DNA from: Pseudobdellovibrionaceae bacterium
Lineage (GTDB): Bacteria > Bdellovibrionota > Bdellovibrionia > Bdellovibrionales > Bdellovibrionaceae
Assembly: GCA_014376325.1 (NCBI GenBank)
Contig: JACMRP010000058.1
Coordinates: 1 to 6,811, forward strand
Reading direction: 5' to 3'
Length of the DNA stretch: 6,811 bases
The position numbers and the translations under genes are program-made. Position 1 is the stretch's first letter, and each line of letters opens with the position of its first letter. Below, in pieces: positions 5,664-6,811 of the stretch. Under the pieces are notes generated by a model. The model did no database searches and was not told the DNA's origin. It worked only from the letters and a program-made list of their open reading frames with translations.

Positions 5664-6683
5664 TTAGTACGCTGCAGGCTTCGTTACAAATTCGTAAGAC
5701 GTCGGTTCTGACTTTACTAGGCCCGCGGCCTCGGCCCACACCGTGATTCGGTATCTGCCCGGCTTTTGGGATTTCTCCAGAATCACTTCGCTCGCAGACT
5801 TTGAATTGAAGTTGTGCACCGGGATCCATTCTTCTCCGAAAAAATACCGATACTCCAACAGTCCAACGGTATCGCTGAGCGAAGTTGGCTTCCAACGCAA
5901 AGTCGCCACACCATTGGTTTGCGGCAATCGTTTGGCCACGAGCTTCGCATTTGCGGGGTCCTGGAATTCTTCGAAAACGATTTCGGGCTTCGGCAACTGC
6001 ACGGTTTCGATCACGACTTTGCCCGGCAAAACAACGGGCTCGGACTCGATCCCTTTGTCGTTGACCGAGGTCAGCGTTGTTGTGTAAACCCCCGCCTTCA
6101 ATTCCGTTTTGTAAGAGAATCCTTTAACGATCGCTTCGCGAATCAGCGTGTTGGTTTGGTCCACGATTTTGACTTTAAAAAAAGACGCGCCCGGCGCTTC
6201 GCTCCAGTGAAAGAAGACTTCCGAAGTGAGCGTCTTCGGATTGATCTTACCGCTAGTGCGCACACTTTTTTCACCGACGAAGGCGGGTTTCGGTTGCACT
6301 ACAAACTCGTTGGTTCCGGACCATTCGCCAAAAACGGCGCGCGAATCGGAAACGCGACTTCGTACAAAATACTTTCCGACCCGAAATTTGAACTTGAAGA
6401 TATTGGATTCGGATTTGAACGTATGAAGCAATTTGCCATTGAGATCTTGAAACTCTAGCTCATAGCGTTTTGCTCCAGGGATTTTTTCCCATTCAAGTTC
6501 CACCGGAACGGTGGCGCCCGAGTTTAATTGCATTTTTGCTTGGGCGGCGGCACTGGCCGGTGGAATTTCTACTTGAACATCAGCCGCAGTTTGCGCACGG
6601 GAAACGGTGGCATATCCGACCGATAGACCAATGACGAATAAAAATCTGATTACGCCGAAGCTATTTTTTGGTGGTGCGTACAT
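5664..6683 (-). CDS. Exported protein with three fibronectin-III-like repeats
   Basis: The 339-residue product starts with a short tail carrying one Lys, a hydrophobic stretch (about 11-27) and an A-x-A-like end at SRA, so cleavage near residue 30 and release to the periplasm or outer surface are likely. Three beta-sandwich repeats follow at about 59-130, 154-218 and 258-335. Each has an early Trp (W65, W160, W264), and the first two share W-x-x-x-PGA. Each has a late G-x-Y strand (GKY 103-105, GVY 198-200, GRY 309-311). Repeats two and three also share a closing SEP. This is a fibronectin-III/Ig-like architecture typical of binding or scaffold proteins; no enzymatic motif is visible. The ATG at 6683 is the first start after an in-frame stop and has no Shine-Dalgarno. 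It lies inside the end of the upstream gene, which suggests translational coupling. The 39-bp gap to the convergent cytochrome gene has no good terminator. The specific ligand is unknown. Confidence 0.85.
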   Translation of the reverse strand: MYAPPKNSFGVIRFLFVIGLSVGYATVSRAQTAADVQVEIPPASAAAQAKMQLNSGATVPVELEWEKIPGAKRYELEFQDLNGKLLHTFKSESNIFKFKFRVGKYFVRSRVSDSRAVFGEWSGTNEFVVQPKPAFVGEKSVRTSGKINPKTLTSEVFFHWSEAPGASFFKVKIVDQTNTLIREAIVKGFSYKTELKAGVYTTTLTSVNDKGIESEPVVLPGKVVIETVQLPKPEIVFEEFQDPANAKLVAKRLPQTNGVATLRWKPTSLSDTVGLLEYRYFFGEEWIPVHNFNSKSASEVILEKSQKPGRYRITVWAEAAGLVKSEPTSYEFVTKPAAY

Positions 6684-6811
6684 TGGGCGTTTCTGAAGTT
6701 GCTAACTCGGACGAGTTCGGCAAAGTCTGCTCGGCCAAGCGGAGCGCTAAGTTCATCGCATTCTTATGGTCAATCGTGATTTTTTTTGACGACAGAGTAT
6801 ATTCCAGCGAC
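6661..6811 (-). CDS. C-terminal end of an unrecognised protein (cut by right window edge)
   Basis: A minus-strand frame is open from the window edge to a TAG at 6663-6661 and gives 49 residues. It begins SLEYTLSSKKITIDHKNAMN, continues with a helix-like stretch (NLALRLAEQ), and ends in a polar Ser/Thr/Lys-rich tail. It overlaps the start of the fibronectin-III gene by 23 bp in another frame, the usual sign of a coupled gene pair. The composition looks like real coding sequence. I do not recognise the family from so short a tail; an upstream envelope protein gene would fit the context, but that is a guess. The coding strand contains a run of eight A (6780-6787), a possible slippage site. Confidence 0.6.
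   Translation of the reverse strand, partial: SLEYTLSSKKITIDHKNAMNLALRLAEQTLPNSSELATSETPNVRTTKK

Noticed and set aside
5814..6458. 214-codon plus-strand frame opposite the fibronectin-III gene
   Set aside because: The minus-strand frame has a signal peptide and three internal repeats; the plus-strand one has Arg/Phe/His-rich composition typical of an antisense shadow.

Overview
The window looks like ordinary chromosome from a member of the Bdellovibrionota (Bdellovibrio-like) or a related lineage. This rests on moderate GC, the mix of families present and the form of the SMC start. It is an inference from general knowledge, not from a search. Most of the window is housekeeping. No defence system, CRISPR array, RNA gene, transposase or prophage gene was seen.

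Layout from left to right. The first 50 bases, on the minus strand, are the start of smc (chromosome condensation ATPase). It has a TTG start, a strong Shine-Dalgarno and an in-frame stop just upstream; the gene runs off the left edge. A 353-bp intergenic stretch follows and contains a perfect 53-bp palindrome. Next is a small cysteine-rich YkgJ-family gene (minus), then 237 bp without a convincing gene. A second, nearly identical palindrome follows, extended to 61 bp, and it touches the stop codon of ppdK. ppdK (pyruvate, phosphate dikinase, 899 aa) and glyQS (single-chain dimeric-type glycyl-tRNA synthetase, 446 aa) sit 17 bp apart on the minus strand and almost certainly form one transcription unit, glyQS first. 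A divergent intergenic region carries candidate promoters for glyQS (minus) and for a small membrane-anchored two-haem cytochrome c (plus). At the right end, on the minus strand, is an exported protein with three fibronectin-III-like repeats. Its start overlaps by 23 bp the end of an upstream gene that is cut by the right edge.

How the genes relate. GlyQS charges tRNA-Gly and produces AMP and pyrophosphate. PpdK interconverts pyruvate/ATP/Pi with PEP/AMP/PPi, so both enzymes handle AMP and PPi, and their tight spacing suggests coordinated expression. The cytochrome and the fibronectin-III protein are envelope proteins and look functionally separate from the glyQS-ppdK unit. The part most worth a second look is the pair of long perfect palindromes bracketing ykgJ. 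They share the same arms and differ at only three of 53 positions: one compensated base pair and the central base.
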